A stretch of 64,000 nt of DNA from Mesobacterium pallidum (lineage in GTDB: Bacteria > Pseudomonadota > Alphaproteobacteria > Rhodobacterales > Rhodobacteraceae). Below are positions 1-9,226 of the stretch, piece by piece; the stretch's first letter is position 1; each line of letters opens with the position of its first letter. A program made the position numbers and the translations under genes. Under the pieces are notes generated by a model. It worked only from the letters and a program-made list of their open reading frames with translations. It did not search any database and was not told where the DNA came from. The stretch covers positions 1-64,000 of the forward strand of contig NZ_JAIMID010000017.1 in the NCBI RefSeq assembly GCF_019966535.1, given 5' to 3'.

Positions 1-2
1 TC

Positions 3-62
3 GACGACTTCGTCGATGACACAGATCTCGTCGCCCGCATCAAGGCCAAATCACCGCGGTAG
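3..62 (+). CDS. C-terminal tail of an unidentified protein (partial)
   Basis: An open frame enters from the left edge and ends at TAG 60-62 after 19 residues (DDFVDDTDLVARIKAKSPR). The acidic-then-basic composition looks protein-like, but nothing is recognisable in so short a piece. The other two forward frames are no better supported. Confidence 0.3.
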   Translation, partial: DDFVDDTDLVARIKAKSPR

Positions 63-303
63 CAACCGGCCGGTTACTCAATGACTTAGCAGACTCTCAA
101 CGAACGTGGCCTCGCGCGTCTAAACATTCGTCCAAACATTCTGTTTTTGTTCTGTTCGCATTTCGGCGCTCTAACGCGCATCGCGAACGCCCTGAGCCGA
201 CCACATGTGGCAGGCCCAAGATTGCTTAGAATAGGGGAAGGATTGTTGCGGCACCTCACGCGCTGAGACGGCCCGCATGGGGCCGTACAGCCGACTGGCG
301 GAC
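63..303. other. Intergenic, no gene recognised
   Basis: Between the partial frame at the left edge and the recombinase remnant I see no protein with family features, no convincing promoter and no strong hairpin. It is somewhat less GC-rich than the genes to the right, as is common next to mobile-element debris. Confidence 0.5.
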
Positions 304-1242
304 TCAGGCCTGCGGCTTGCGCTTGGTGCGCTGCTGCTGCGCCTGAAGCGCCCTGACCTTCTGCCGGACCTTCTTGGTGTAGTGCAGCACCATCGCCGGG
401 CTCTGCCCCGTTACCGAGGCAACCAGGTCGTCGCTACAGGCCGCCTCCACGAGCTCACAGGCCGCGTTGTAGCGTCAACTGTGAATTTCGTAATCGAGCC
501 CCCAATGCGCTCCATGACGTTCCTGACGGCCGCCGAGGCGCCACGATAGGACCAGCGATTAGTCCCCCGCTCATTCGTCAGGATGAAGACCGAGTTCCGC
601 TTGGCCGCGTCCAGCGCAATCTGGAGCTCGGGCAGGATCGGCACCCAGAGCTCTTTGCCGGTCTTGTTCTGCCGAACGACGAAGCCGCCATTCTCGATGT
701 CGGACCAGCGCATCTCGAGCACGTCACCGATCCTCTGCCCCGTGCCAACGCAGAGATCCATGACAAGCCGCTCTCGTGTGCCGAGAGGGCATGTGTCCCG
801 ATAGACGTCCAGAGGCTCCTGCGGCCACGGCTCGCGGTCTTTCTGGACGGTCTTCAGCTCGGGAACACCGCGAACGGGATTGGTCTCCCGCCAACCCAGG
901 TCAACGCAGTGCTCCATCAGGACCCGGAGCACCCGCAGCGAGTAGTTCGCGAAGTAAGCTTTTTCGGAATTTGCATCGCGCAGCCGGATCACGTCCTTGC
1001 GCTGCATTTTGGCGGGATTGGTCTCTCCCATGATCTCGCGGAAGAAATCGAGATGCTTGTCATAGTCGAGCCCGGTTCGGGGTTTCAGATCTCGATACCT
1101 GGGCGAATTCCTGTAGCTGTCGATCAGCGCCCCGAAGTTGCGGGCTATGACCTTTCGCGGCGCATCTTTCTGCGACAGGATGCCCGCGTACTCCCGCCAG
1201 AACTCGGGCGTTCCGAACTCAGACTGGAACTTCTGCGACGGC
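304..1242 (-). pseudogene. Tyrosine recombinase/phage integrase, broken
   Basis: The minus strand encodes most of a site-specific tyrosine recombinase. A core-binding segment (about 1240-1000) has no usable start. It is followed by a catalytic domain with the Arg of the box I region (VGTGQRIGDVLEMRW) and the Lys strand (RQNKTGKELWVPI). Near 480-500 the frame shifts. In the new frame EIHS-stop-RYNAACELVEAA is the broken H-x-x-R box, with TGA inside it. The tail continues with VTGQSPAMVLHYTKK, containing the final Tyr, to a stop at 304-306. One frameshift, one nonsense codon and a lost start make it non-functional. The 5' end abuts a transposase fragment, which suggests truncation by insertion or deletion. 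Confidence 0.85.
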
Positions 1243-1340
1243 CCGCCGCTCGGCAGAAAAGCCGATCATCTCGCGAAGCAAGCCGGCATCGGCGCCCTGC
1301 TTTGCCAGCGCACGCAGGTCAATCGTGGGTTTGGTCCTCC
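1243..1340 (-). mobile_element. IS256-type transposase N-terminal fragment
   Basis: In one minus-strand frame the peptide LRALAKQGADAGLLREMIGF followed by SAER resembles the N-terminus of IS256/Mutator-family transposases (typically ...LLREMIGFAAERLMELEV...). The similarity ends abruptly after AER, just where the recombinase remnant starts to be readable in another frame. No catalytic DDE region and no inverted repeats are present. The assignment rests on remembered family sequence, not on a search. Confidence 0.5.
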
Positions 1341-1532
1341 GGGGCGTCCCTCGGTTCAGCTTGGTTCTGCAACCCGACCCGACCGAGACGCCCGATGGCC
1401 ACCGAAAGCTACACCACGTCAATGGTCGTCACCTTCGGATGGGTATCGACCCGCGATGACGGACAGCGGCCTCAACCTACTTGGACAACGGATGCACCAC
1501 GCGCCATAGAAGCGCCCGCCATCTTGCCAGTC

Positions 1533-1680
1533 ACTGTTTTTTGAACAGGCGGTGGACCGTTCGTGACGCCATCGGACCACCGGGCCAGATGAGTCTTTCA
1601 ACCCGCACAAAGGCAGCGGCTTTGTCGTGCATGTCGGCTTTGGACAGAATGGATATCGCCCATTCCTCAACGGCTTGACT
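1533..1680 (-). mobile_element. IS1595-type transposase N-terminal fragment (tentative)
   Basis: The minus frame from 1680 to the TGA at 1533-1531 reads ISILSKADMHDKAAAF then RVERLIWPGGP. This pattern is typical of the start of IS1595/IS1016-group transposases just before their CPHC zinc motif. It diverges after WPGGP and stops 13 residues later. It has no start codon and no catalytic domain. With the neighbouring IS256-like piece it suggests a small graveyard of insertion sequences. Confidence 0.4.
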
Positions 1681-1742
1681 CCAATACAGGAATCTCGGTT
1701 GAGTTTGTCATTTATCCAATTGCGCTGGAGACGGGCGCGCCC

Positions 1743-1812
1743 TGATCCCTTTCACCTTGCCGATAAACTCCGGGGGAGTCGCCGCAGGCGACGGGGGCTG
1801 GCCCCCTGTCCG
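1743..1812 (-). repeat. Extragenic repeat after yejF (copy A)
   Basis: Directly downstream of the yejF stop, the minus strand reads GGGGGCCAGCCCCC, a GC hairpin, then ACTCCCCCGGAGTTTATCGG and CAAGGTGAAAGGGATC. The second half is nearly identical to a block after pheA at 9261-9297. Such elements at 3' ends probably act as transcript-end hairpins. There is no long T tract, so it is not a textbook intrinsic terminator. Confidence 0.7.
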
Positions 1813-1819
1813 GCCGGCC

Positions 1820-3415
1820 TCAGCCGTTGCCGGTGGGATTGAGCGCCGCGGCCAGCAGGCTGCGCGCATAGTCGGTTTGCGGCCGCTCAAAGAGGTCCTC
1901 GGCGTCGCCGTATTCCACCACGTCGCCCTGCTTCATCACCAGCACCTTGTGCGACATCGCCCGCACGACCTTGAGGTCGTGGCTGATGAACAGGTAGGCC
2001 AGTCCGTATTTCCGCTGCAGGTCCCGCAGCAGCTTCACGATCTGCACCTGCACCGTCATGTCGAGCGCCGATGTCGGCTCGTCCAGCACCACCAGGCGCG
2101 GGCGCAGGATCATGGCGCGGGCGATGGCGATGCGCTGGCGCTGCCCGCCCGAAAATTCATGCGGGTAGCGGTCCATCGCCATCGGGTCGAGCCCGACCTC
2201 GGCCATGACCTCGGCCACCAGCTGACGCACCGGGCGGCCGCCGGGATTGCCGTGCACGCCCAGCCCCTCGGAAATGATCTGCTCGCAGGTCATGCGGGGC
2301 GAGAGCGAGCCGAAAGGGTCCTGGAAGACGATCTGCATCTCGGCGCGCAGCTTGCGCAGCCGCTTGGTGGACCAGGCGCGCATGTCCTCGCCCATGAAGC
2401 GGATGCCGCCTTCGGAGGCGATCAGCCGCATCAGCGCCAGCGCCACGGTGGTCTTGCCCGACCCGCTTTCGCCGACGATGCCGATGGTCTCGCCCGCGCG
2501 GACGGAAAAGCTGGCGTCGTTCACGGCCTTCACATGGCCAACCGTCCGTTTCATCAGCCCCTTGTGGATCGGGAACCAGATCTTGAGGTGCTCGGCCTCG
2601 GCCACGACCCCGGCGTCCTCGGGCACCGGGTCGGGGGTGCCTGTCGCCTCGGCCGCCAGCAGCATCTGTGTATAGGGGTGCTGCGGCGCGTCGAAGATCT
2701 GCGCCGTCGGCCCGGCCTCGACGATCTCGCCGTCCTTCATCACGCAGACCCGGTCGGCGATGCGGCGCACGATGCCCAGGTCATGGGTGATGAAGAGCAT
2801 CCCCATCCCCTCGTCCGCCTTCAGCTCGGCCAGCAGCTCGAGGATCTGCGCCTGGATCGTCACGTCAAGCGCTGTGGTCGGCTCGTCCGCGATCAGGATG
2901 TCGGGCTTGTTGGCAAGCGCCATGGCGATCATGACACGCTGGCGCTGCCCGCCCGAGAGCTGGTGCGGATAAGCGCTGAGCCGCGTTTCCGGATCGCGGA
3001 TGCCGACCCGCGTCAGCAGCTCGAGGATGCGCGCCCGGGCGGCATCGCCGGTGATCCCCTGGTGCAGCGCGAGGCTTTCGCCCAGCTGCTTTTCCAGCGT
3101 GTGCAGCGGGTTGAGCGAGGTCATCGGCTCCTGGAAGATGAAGGAGATGTCGTTGCCCCGCACCTTACGCAAGAGCTTGCCATCGGCGCCGACCATCTCT
3201 TGCCCGTCATAGGTGACCGACCCCTCGACCATGGCGCTGTCGCCCAGCAGTTGCACGGTGGACAGCGCGGTCACCGACTTGCCCGACCCGCTTTCGCCGA
3301 CCAGCGCGACCGTCTCGCCGCGCTCGAGCGCAAAGCTCACGCCCTTGACGGCCCGCACCGTCTGGCCGTCCTGCCGGAAGCTGACGGTCAGGTTCTTGAC
3401 GGTCAAGAGGCTCAT
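1820..3415 (-). CDS. yejF: Peptide/microcin C-type ABC importer, duplicated ATPase YejF
   Basis: Cytoplasmic ATPase that powers the YejABEF importer for oligopeptides and peptide-nucleotide antibiotics of the microcin C type. It carries two complete nucleotide-binding domains in one chain of 531 residues. Domain 1 has Walker A GESGSGKS, signature LSGGQRQR and Walker B ILIADEPTTALD. Domain 2, from about residue 275, has GESGSGKTT, FSGGQRQR and LVVLDEPTSALD. Each half ends with an oligopeptide-type C-terminal segment. The start ATG overlaps the yejE stop by 4 bp (ATGA), so translation is coupled. It is the last gene of yejABEF. Length and order match the family and nothing is disrupted. Confidence 0.95.
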   Translation of the reverse strand: MSLLTVKNLTVSFRQDGQTVRAVKGVSFALERGETVALVGESGSGKSVTALSTVQLLGDSAMVEGSVTYDGQEMVGADGKLLRKVRGNDISFIFQEPMTSLNPLHTLEKQLGESLALHQGITGDAARARILELLTRVGIRDPETRLSAYPHQLSGGQRQRVMIAMALANKPDILIADEPTTALDVTIQAQILELLAELKADEGMGMLFITHDLGIVRRIADRVCVMKDGEIVEAGPTAQIFDAPQHPYTQMLLAAEATGTPDPVPEDAGVVAEAEHLKIWFPIHKGLMKRTVGHVKAVNDASFSVRAGETIGIVGESGSGKTTVALALMRLIASEGGIRFMGEDMRAWSTKRLRKLRAEMQIVFQDPFGSLSPRMTCEQIISEGLGVHGNPGGRPVRQLVAEVMAEVGLDPMAMDRYPHEFSGGQRQRIAIARAMILRPRLVVLDEPTSALDMTVQVQIVKLLRDLQRKYGLAYLFISHDLKVVRAMSHKVLVMKQGDVVEYGDAEDLFERPQTDYARSLLAAALNPTGNG

Positions 3416-4563
3416 GAAAAGGTCTTCCTCGGGTCGAAGGCGTCGCGCACGCCCTCAAAGATGAACACCAGCAGCGACAGCATGATCGCGAAGGTGAAGA
3501 AGGCGGTGAAGCCGAGCCAGGGCGCCTGCAGGTTCTGCTTGGCCTGCAACGTCAGCTCACCCAGCGACGGCGCCGAGGACGGCAGGCCGAAGCCCAGGAA
3601 ATCGAGCCCCGCGAGGGTCGAGATCGTGCCGGTCACGATGAAGGGCAGCATGGTCACCGTCGCGACCATGGCATTGGGCAGCATGTGGCGGAACATGATG
3701 GTCCAGTTCGACACGCCCAGGGCCCGGGCGGCGCGGACGTATTCGAGGTTGCGCGCGCGCAGGAATTCCGCCCGCACGACGCCCACGAGCGCCGTCCAGC
3801 TGAAGAGGATCGTCAGGAACACCAGCAGCCAGAAGCTTCGGCCCAGGATCGCGAAGAGGATGATGATGACGTAGATCGACGGGGTGGACGACCAGATCTC
3901 GATCACGCGCTGGAAGATGAGGTCCAATAGCCCGCCGAAAAAGCCCTGAAGCGCGCCGGCGATGATGCCGATGACCGACGAGACCACGGTGACGATCAGC
4001 GTGAAAAAGATCGACAGGCGGAAGCCGTAGATCACCCGCGCGACCACGTCACGCTTGGTGTCGTCGGTGCCCAGCCAGTTCTGGCCGTTGGGCGGCAGTG
4101 GCGCCGCGCCGGGGCGGTCGACGGGGGTGTTGAAGCTGTAGGGAATGAGCGGCCAGAGGGTCCAGCCCTTCTCGATCGCCTCACCCTCGACCACGCCGTC
4201 CTGCGCGTCGAGGATCACGCCCTCGGGGTCGTCGAAACAGATGTCGAGGCCGCCGGATTCGATCAGGCATTGCACCTCGATGTCGCGGTAGGGCGCTTCG
4301 GTCCGGAAGTCGCCGCCAAAGGCCGTCTCGGGGTAGAAGGTGAAGATCGGCGTGTAGTACTCGCCGCGATACTTCACCAGGATCGGTTTTTCGTTGGCGA
4401 TGAACTCGGCAAACAGGGTGATCGTGAAGATCACCCCGAAGATGATGAGCGACCAGAAGGCGCGGCGGTTGCGCTTGAAATTGTTCCACCGGCGCCGGTT
4501 CAGCGGCGACAGGCGGCCCTTTGGGACCTCGGGGATGTGCAGCGGCTGCGGAGCGTCGGTCAT
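3412..4563 (-). CDS. yejE: ABC importer permease YejE
   Basis: Inner-membrane permease of the Yej peptide importer, 383 residues. A short cytoplasmic N-terminus (SPLNRRRWNNFKRNRRAFWS) precedes the first membrane helix (residues about 36-52). A long periplasmic loop of about 120 residues follows, typical of YejE and DppC-type permeases, and contains the GQNWLGTDDTKRDVVARVIY signature. Four to five further helices and the EAA-type cytoplasmic loop near RAARALGVSNWTIMFRHMLP complete it. It lies 3 bp after yejB and overlaps yejF by 4 bp. No anomalies. Confidence 0.94.
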   Translation of the reverse strand: MTDAPQPLHIPEVPKGRLSPLNRRRWNNFKRNRRAFWSLIIFGVIFTITLFAEFIANEKPILVKYRGEYYTPIFTFYPETAFGGDFRTEAPYRDIEVQCLIESGGLDICFDDPEGVILDAQDGVVEGEAIEKGWTLWPLIPYSFNTPVDRPGAAPLPPNGQNWLGTDDTKRDVVARVIYGFRLSIFFTLIVTVVSSVIGIIAGALQGFFGGLLDLIFQRVIEIWSSTPSIYVIIILFAILGRSFWLLVFLTILFSWTALVGVVRAEFLRARNLEYVRAARALGVSNWTIMFRHMLPNAMVATVTMLPFIVTGTISTLAGLDFLGFGLPSSAPSLGELTLQAKQNLQAPWLGFTAFFTFAIMLSLLVFIFEGVRDAFDPRKTFS

Positions 4564-4566
4564 GGC

Positions 4567-5658
4567 TCAGCCCTCCCGCCGCTCGAAGTCGATGCGGGGA
4601 TCGACGAAGACATACATGAGGTCCGACAGGATGCCGACCACCAGCCCGATCAGGCCGAAGATGAAGAGCGTGCCGAAGATCACCGGGTAGTCGCGCGCCA
4701 CCGCCGCCTCGAACCCGAGGCGCCCGAGGCCGTCGAGCGAAAAGATCGTCTCGATGATCAGGCTGCCCGAGAAGAAGACACCGATGAACACCGCCGGAAA
4801 GCCCGCGATCACGATCAGCATGGCGTTGCGGAAGATGTGGCCATACAGCACGCGGCTTTCGGTCAGGCCCTTGGCGCGGGCGGTCATGACGTAGTGCTTC
4901 TTGATCTCGTCGAGGAAGGAGTTCTTGGTCAGCAGCGTCAACGTGGCAAAGGCCGAAATGGTCGAGGCGATGACCGGCAGGGCGATGTGCCAGAAGTAAT
5001 CCGCGATCTTGGCGAAGAAGCCCAGCTGGTCCCAGTTTTCCGAGGTCAGACCGCGCAGCGGGAAGATCTGCCAATAGGACCCGCCCGCGAACAGCACCAG
5101 CAGCAGGATCGCGAAGAGAAAGCCGGGGATCGCGTAGGCCACGATGATGACGCCGCTGGTCCAGGTGTCGAAACTCGACCCGTCGTTCACGGCCTTGCGG
5201 ATACCCAGCGGGATCGACACGGCATAGGCGATCAGCGTCGACCAGAGGCCGAGCGAGATAGACACCGGCATCTTTTCGATCACCAGCTCGATCACGCCTT
5301 TCGACCGGAAATAGCTCTCGCCGAAGTCGAGCCGCATGTAATTCCACATCATGTTCAGGAACCGCTCCAACGGCGGCTTGTCGAACCCGAACTGCCGCTC
5401 GAGATCGGCGATGAACTCGGGCGGCAAGCCGCGCCCGCCGGCGTAATCCTGCGAGCCGGTGCCGGCCCCGCCGCCGCTCTCGGCCCCGCCACCGCCACCG
5501 GCGATGCCTTCGAAGACATCGCCGCCGCCATCGACCTGGGCCAGGATCTGTTCGATCGGGCCGCCGGGCACGAATTGCACCAGCGTGAAGTTGATCACCA
5601 TGATACCGATCAGCGTGGGGATGATCAGCAAGAGCCTTCTCAGGATATAGGCGCCCAT
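4567..5658 (-). CDS. yejB: ABC importer permease YejB
   Basis: Partner permease of YejE, 363 residues. The N-terminal helix (YILRRLLLIIPTLIGIMVIN) is followed by the FVPGGPIEQ motif of DppB-type permeases. A periplasmic insertion at residues 43-80 is rich in Gly, Ala and Ser. Five more membrane helices follow. The EAA-type loop is TARAKGLTESRVLYGHIFRN and the chain ends VDPRIDFERREG. It lies 4 bp downstream of yejA, so the two are co-transcribed. The low-complexity loop is longer and more Gly-rich than I would expect, but it sits where YejB proteins vary. Confidence 0.94.
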   Translation of the reverse strand: MGAYILRRLLLIIPTLIGIMVINFTLVQFVPGGPIEQILAQVDGGGDVFEGIAGGGGGAESGGGAGTGSQDYAGGRGLPPEFIADLERQFGFDKPPLERFLNMMWNYMRLDFGESYFRSKGVIELVIEKMPVSISLGLWSTLIAYAVSIPLGIRKAVNDGSSFDTWTSGVIIVAYAIPGFLFAILLLVLFAGGSYWQIFPLRGLTSENWDQLGFFAKIADYFWHIALPVIASTISAFATLTLLTKNSFLDEIKKHYVMTARAKGLTESRVLYGHIFRNAMLIVIAGFPAVFIGVFFSGSLIIETIFSLDGLGRLGFEAAVARDYPVIFGTLFIFGLIGLVVGILSDLMYVFVDPRIDFERREG

Positions 5659-5662
5659 GGGC

Positions 5663-7561
5663 TTACAGTGCGCCCGCGTCGCGGAGCGCCTGCTCCTTTT
5701 CCGGGTTCACCCACCACAGCGACATCTCGCCAAGCCCCTTGGGCGGCGGGTTGTCGGTGTAGGGCCGGTCGAACATGTCGAGATAGGCGATGTTGTGCAC
5801 GCCCTTGTACCATTGCGGCACCCAGATGTGCATGGCGCGCAGGCTCCGGTCGAGCGCGTGGACGGCGGTCGTCAGCTCTTCGCGGCTGTCGGCGTCGATG
5901 ATATGCTGGATCAGCGCGTCGATGGCCGGGTTGCTGAGGCCGGCGGTATTTGCCGAGCCTTCGACGCTCGCCGTGTCGGATCCGAAGATCTGCCGCAACT
6001 CGTCGCCGGGGGTCTGGGACATGGAGTAGCGCTGGGTCACGATGTCGTAGTCGAAGGTCTTCTCGCGTTCCTGGCTCTCGGCCGCGTCGACCCGGGTGGC
6101 GTCGGCGCGGATGCCGAGCCGGCCGAGGTTCTCGACGAACGGGTTCACGATCCGGTCAAAGCTGGGCGAGTCGTTGAGGAACTGCACCTCGAGCACCTCG
6201 CCGGCCGCGTTGCGGCGCAGCCCGTCGTCGCCGACGGTCCAGCCGGCCTCGTCCAGCAGGCGGCCGGCCTGGCGCAGGCTGCGGCGGTCGGCCACGGTGT
6301 CGGCGGCCTGTACGGGCGGCACGAAGGCCTCTTCGGTGAACACCGTCTCGGGCAGGTGTTCGCGCAGCGGCTCGAGCAGGGCCAGTTCGGCCTCGGTCGG
6401 CATGCCGCTGGCCTGCAGGGTCGGCGAGTTCTCCCAGAAGCTGTCGGTGCGGTCATAAAGGCCGTAGAACAGCGATTCATTCGCCCATTCAAAATTGTAG
6501 GCCAGCCCGATCGCCTCGCGGACGCGCGGGTCCTGGAATTTCTCGCGGCGCAGGTTGAACCAGAACCCCTGCGTGCCGGCGGGGCGGCCATCGGGCAGGG
6601 TTTCGACCTTGATTGTGCCGTCCTCGATGGCGGGAAAGTTGTAGGCCGTGCCCCAGAGCTTGGACTGGAATTCCTCGCGGAAGGCATAGGCGCCGCCCTT
6701 GAACGCCTCGAAGGCGGTGGTGTAATCGGCGAAATATTCGACCTTCAGCACGTCGAAATTGTTCTGGCCGATGTTCACGGGCAGATCCTTGCCCCAGTAA
6801 TCCTCGCGCCGCTGGTAGCTGACGGACCGGCCGGGATCGACCGAGAGCAGCGCGTATTCGCCCGAGCCCACGGGCGGCTCGAGCGTCGCCTCGGCGAAAT
6901 CGACCTCGCTGTAATACGCCTCGGAGAAGACCGGCAGGCCGGCGGCGGTCATCAAGAGTTCTTTCAGCGCGCCCTCGGGCTTGAAGGTGTATTTGACCGT
7001 GTGTTCGTCCAGCGCCTCGACGCTTTCGAAATCCTTCAGGATCACCTTGTAGACCGGGGCGCCCTTTTCCAGCAGCACGTTGTAGGAAAAGACCGCGTCG
7101 GCGGCGGTGACCGGGGTGCCGTCGCTGAACCGCGCCTCGGGACGCATGTGGAAGATCACCCATTCGCGGCTTTCGGGATATTCGATGCTTTCGGCCAGCA
7201 GGCCGTACATCGAATCCGGCTCGTCGAGGGTGCCGGTCATCATGGATTCGAAGAACACAGAGGACAGCGCCGCCGCATTGCCCTTGAGGATGTAGGGCGA
7301 GAGCGAATCGAACGTCCCGAAGGCCCAGGTCGACATGGTGCCGCCCTTGGGCGCCTCGGGGTTCACATAGTCGAAATGCTGGAACTCGGGCCCGTATTTC
7401 AGCTCTCCGAAGATCGACACGCCGTGGGAGCGGATCACCTCGTCCTGCGCGCGGGCGGCGCCGGCCCAGGCGCCCAGCGCGACCAGCACTGCCCCGCCGG
7501 TCAGCGCCACCATCCTGCGAAAGTCCCGGGTCCGTGTCGTCGCAATCGGTCGTGCACGCAT
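5663..7561 (-). CDS. yejA: Periplasmic peptide-binding protein YejA
   Basis: Extracellular solute-binding protein (SBP family 5) that delivers oligopeptides to YejBEF. I start at the ATG ending at 7561 because AGAGG lies 6 bp upstream and a signal peptide follows at once (arginine-rich n-region, hydrophobic VALTGGAVLVALGAWAG, cleavage after ARA). A longer in-frame start at 7606 would put 15 hydrophilic residues before it. The mature part has the family opening HGVSIFGELKYGPEFQHFDY and the SBP5 signature around SDGTPVTAADAVFSY. It is 632 residues, normal for YejA, and is the first gene of the operon. The upstream gap to 7677 is where its promoter should lie. Confidence 0.94.
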   Translation of the reverse strand: MRARPIATTRTRDFRRMVALTGGAVLVALGAWAGAARAQDEVIRSHGVSIFGELKYGPEFQHFDYVNPEAPKGGTMSTWAFGTFDSLSPYILKGNAAALSSVFFESMMTGTLDEPDSMYGLLAESIEYPESREWVIFHMRPEARFSDGTPVTAADAVFSYNVLLEKGAPVYKVILKDFESVEALDEHTVKYTFKPEGALKELLMTAAGLPVFSEAYYSEVDFAEATLEPPVGSGEYALLSVDPGRSVSYQRREDYWGKDLPVNIGQNNFDVLKVEYFADYTTAFEAFKGGAYAFREEFQSKLWGTAYNFPAIEDGTIKVETLPDGRPAGTQGFWFNLRREKFQDPRVREAIGLAYNFEWANESLFYGLYDRTDSFWENSPTLQASGMPTEAELALLEPLREHLPETVFTEEAFVPPVQAADTVADRRSLRQAGRLLDEAGWTVGDDGLRRNAAGEVLEVQFLNDSPSFDRIVNPFVENLGRLGIRADATRVDAAESQEREKTFDYDIVTQRYSMSQTPGDELRQIFGSDTASVEGSANTAGLSNPAIDALIQHIIDADSREELTTAVHALDRSLRAMHIWVPQWYKGVHNIAYLDMFDRPYTDNPPPKGLGEMSLWWVNPEKEQALRDAGAL

Positions 7562-7677
7562 GTCAGCCTCTTTCCTCAGTCCTGTGGATGGATCTGGTGC
7601 AAACAACTTAAGTTTCGAGTCAAAGGCTATTCAAGTTGAGAAACCGTGAACGAAAGGTGAAAGCACCGTGTTCGGAC

Positions 7678-7709
7678 AAAAAAGCCGCCGCACCGGGTGC
7701 GACGGCTTT
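7678..7709 (-). terminator. Intrinsic terminator downstream of the cytochrome c gene
   Basis: On the minus strand AAAGCCGtCGCAC-CCG-GTGCGgCGGCTTTTTT forms a 12-13 bp stem with one mismatch and a run of T at 7683-7678. It lies 25 bp after the stop of the cytochrome gene, so it should end that transcript before yejA. Confidence 0.85.
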
Positions 7710-7734
7710 GCAATTCTGCGCAAGACAGGCTGGA

Positions 7735-8259
7735 TCAGCCGCCCAGCGTCTCCAGGTAGGCGATCAGGTCGGCGCGGTCCTCGGCCTTCTTCAGACCGGC
7801 AAAGCCCATCTTGGTGCCCGGCGCAAAGCCCTTGGGGTTCTCGAGGAAATGGTTCAGGTTGTCCGGCGACCAGACGTCGGCGACCGCTTCCAGCGCGCCC
7901 GAATAGCCGTAGCCTTGGACGCTGTCGACCGCGCGGCCGACCACGTTGTACAGCGTCGGGCCGGTACCGTTGGCGCCGGGCTCGACCTGGTGGCAGGCCT
8001 TGCACTTGTTGAAGACGCGCTCGCCCGCGCCAGCATCAGCCGAGGCCAGAAGGGTCGCGAAATCGGGACCTTCTTCCACTTCGCCGCCGCCGGTTTCGCC
8101 GTCGGTTTCAATCATGTAGCCCATGGCGTGTTCTTCGTCGCCGTGGCCCACGGGACCGACGTGGTAGATCGATTCAGCCGTCCAGTTGGCCAGCAGGTAC
8201 ACCAGGAGGGCGCCGCACACGGCACCGCCGGCCTTGGTCAGAGTCATCGTGTCGAACAT
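7735..8259 (-). CDS. cycM: Membrane-anchored cytochrome c (CycM/c552 type)
   Basis: Class I cytochrome c tethered to the inner membrane, expected to carry electrons between the bc1 complex and a terminal oxidase. I start at the ATG ending at 8259 (MFDTMTLTKAGGAVCG). It places an uncleaved anchor helix (GAVCGALLVYLLANW) at residues 13-27, as in CycM. An acidic Gly-rich linker follows, then the haem site CKACH and the distal Met ligand in GTKMGFAG. The product is 174 residues, matching CycM. It is divergent from pheA and followed by an intrinsic terminator. The symbol is by family resemblance. Confidence 0.9.
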   Translation of the reverse strand: MFDTMTLTKAGGAVCGALLVYLLANWTAESIYHVGPVGHGDEEHAMGYMIETDGETGGGEVEEGPDFATLLASADAGAGERVFNKCKACHQVEPGANGTGPTLYNVVGRAVDSVQGYGYSGALEAVADVWSPDNLNHFLENPKGFAPGTKMGFAGLKKAEDRADLIAYLETLGG

Positions 8260-8390
8260 GGCTTGCCCATTCGCTGCAGGTTTCGTCGGGCGGTATGTAT
8301 ATGCTTCCCCTGCCCCAACGCAAGGTGTACATGCCGCGACCAAACGACAGGGGCCTTCGGGCGCCGACCGACGGACAAGGACCACCCGCC

Positions 8391-9221
8391 ATGACCCATC
8401 GCATCGCTTTTCAGGGCGAACCCGGCGCCTACAGCCACGAGGCCTGCCACGCCGCCCGCCCCGAGATGGAGGCCCTGCCCTGCCGGACCTTCGAAGATGT
8501 GATCGACGCGGTCAAGTCGGGCGAGGCCACGCTGGCCATGCTGCCGGTCGAGAACTCGACCTATGGCCGGGTGGCCGACATCCACCGGCTGCTGCCCGAA
8601 AGCGGGCTGCATATCGTCGATGAGGTCTTCACCCGCGTGCGCATCAGCATGATGGCGAACCCGGGCGTACGGCTCGAGAATGTCCGCGTGGCGCGCGCGC
8701 ACATGGTGCTGCTGCCGCAGGCCAAGTCGTTCCTGGTGAAACACGGGATCGCGCCGGAAAGCTCGGTCGACAGCGCCGGCGCGGCGGCCGACCTGGCCGC
8801 CAGCGGCGAGCGGGACGTGGCCGTGATGGCGAGCGAACTGGCGGCCGAGATCTACGGGCTCAACATCCTGGCCCGCGACATCGAGGACCACGGGCACAAC
8901 ACCACGCGATTCCTCGTCATGTCGCCCGAGGCCGACCTGGGCCGGCGCAGCGACGACATGATGACCACCTTCGTCTTCCAGGTGCGCAACATTCCGGCCG
9001 CGCTCTACAAGGCGATGGGCGGTTTCGCGACCAACGGCGTCAACATGACCAAGCTGGAAAGCTACATGGTCGACGGCAGTTTCACCGCGACGCAGTTCTA
9101 TGCCGATATCGAGGGGCACCCCGAGGACCCGGCCGTGGCCCGCGCGCTGGAAGAGCTGGCCTATTTCACCAAGGAACTGCGGATTCTTGGTGTCTACCCG
9201 GCCGATCACAAGCGGCACTGA
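8391..9221 (+). CDS. pheA: Prephenate dehydratase with ACT domain
   Basis: Converts prephenate to phenylpyruvate in phenylalanine synthesis (cytoplasm). The start ATG at 8391 gives MTHRIAFQGEPGAYSHEA, the canonical N-terminus. An in-frame ATG at 8295 would add 32 residues lacking family similarity. The catalytic domain (residues 1-180) holds the TRF motif in HNTTRFLVM and the substrate motif LPVENSTYGRV. The C-terminal ACT domain has IPAALYKAMGGFATNGVNMT and ESYM in place of the ESRP motif that binds feedback phenylalanine in E. coli. The length is 276 residues. There is no chorismate mutase domain, so it is the monofunctional type. Confidence 0.95.
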   Translation: MTHRIAFQGEPGAYSHEACHAARPEMEALPCRTFEDVIDAVKSGEATLAMLPVENSTYGRVADIHRLLPESGLHIVDEVFTRVRISMMANPGVRLENVRVARAHMVLLPQAKSFLVKHGIAPESSVDSAGAAADLAASGERDVAVMASELAAEIYGLNILARDIEDHGHNTTRFLVMSPEADLGRRSDDMMTTFVFQVRNIPAALYKAMGGFATNGVNMTKLESYMVDGSFTATQFYADIEGHPEDPAVARALEELAYFTKELRILGVYPADHKRH

Positions 9222-9226
9222 CAGCA

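Noticed and set aside
1757..3874. A 705-codon open frame antisense to yejF and yejE
   Set aside because: It is His/Arg/Leu-rich shadow sequence created by GC-rich third positions. The opposite strand carries a fully conserved ABC ATPase and permease. The same applies to long antisense frames at 4270-5901, 5657-7639, 10440-12656, 12256-13596 and 39639-42011.
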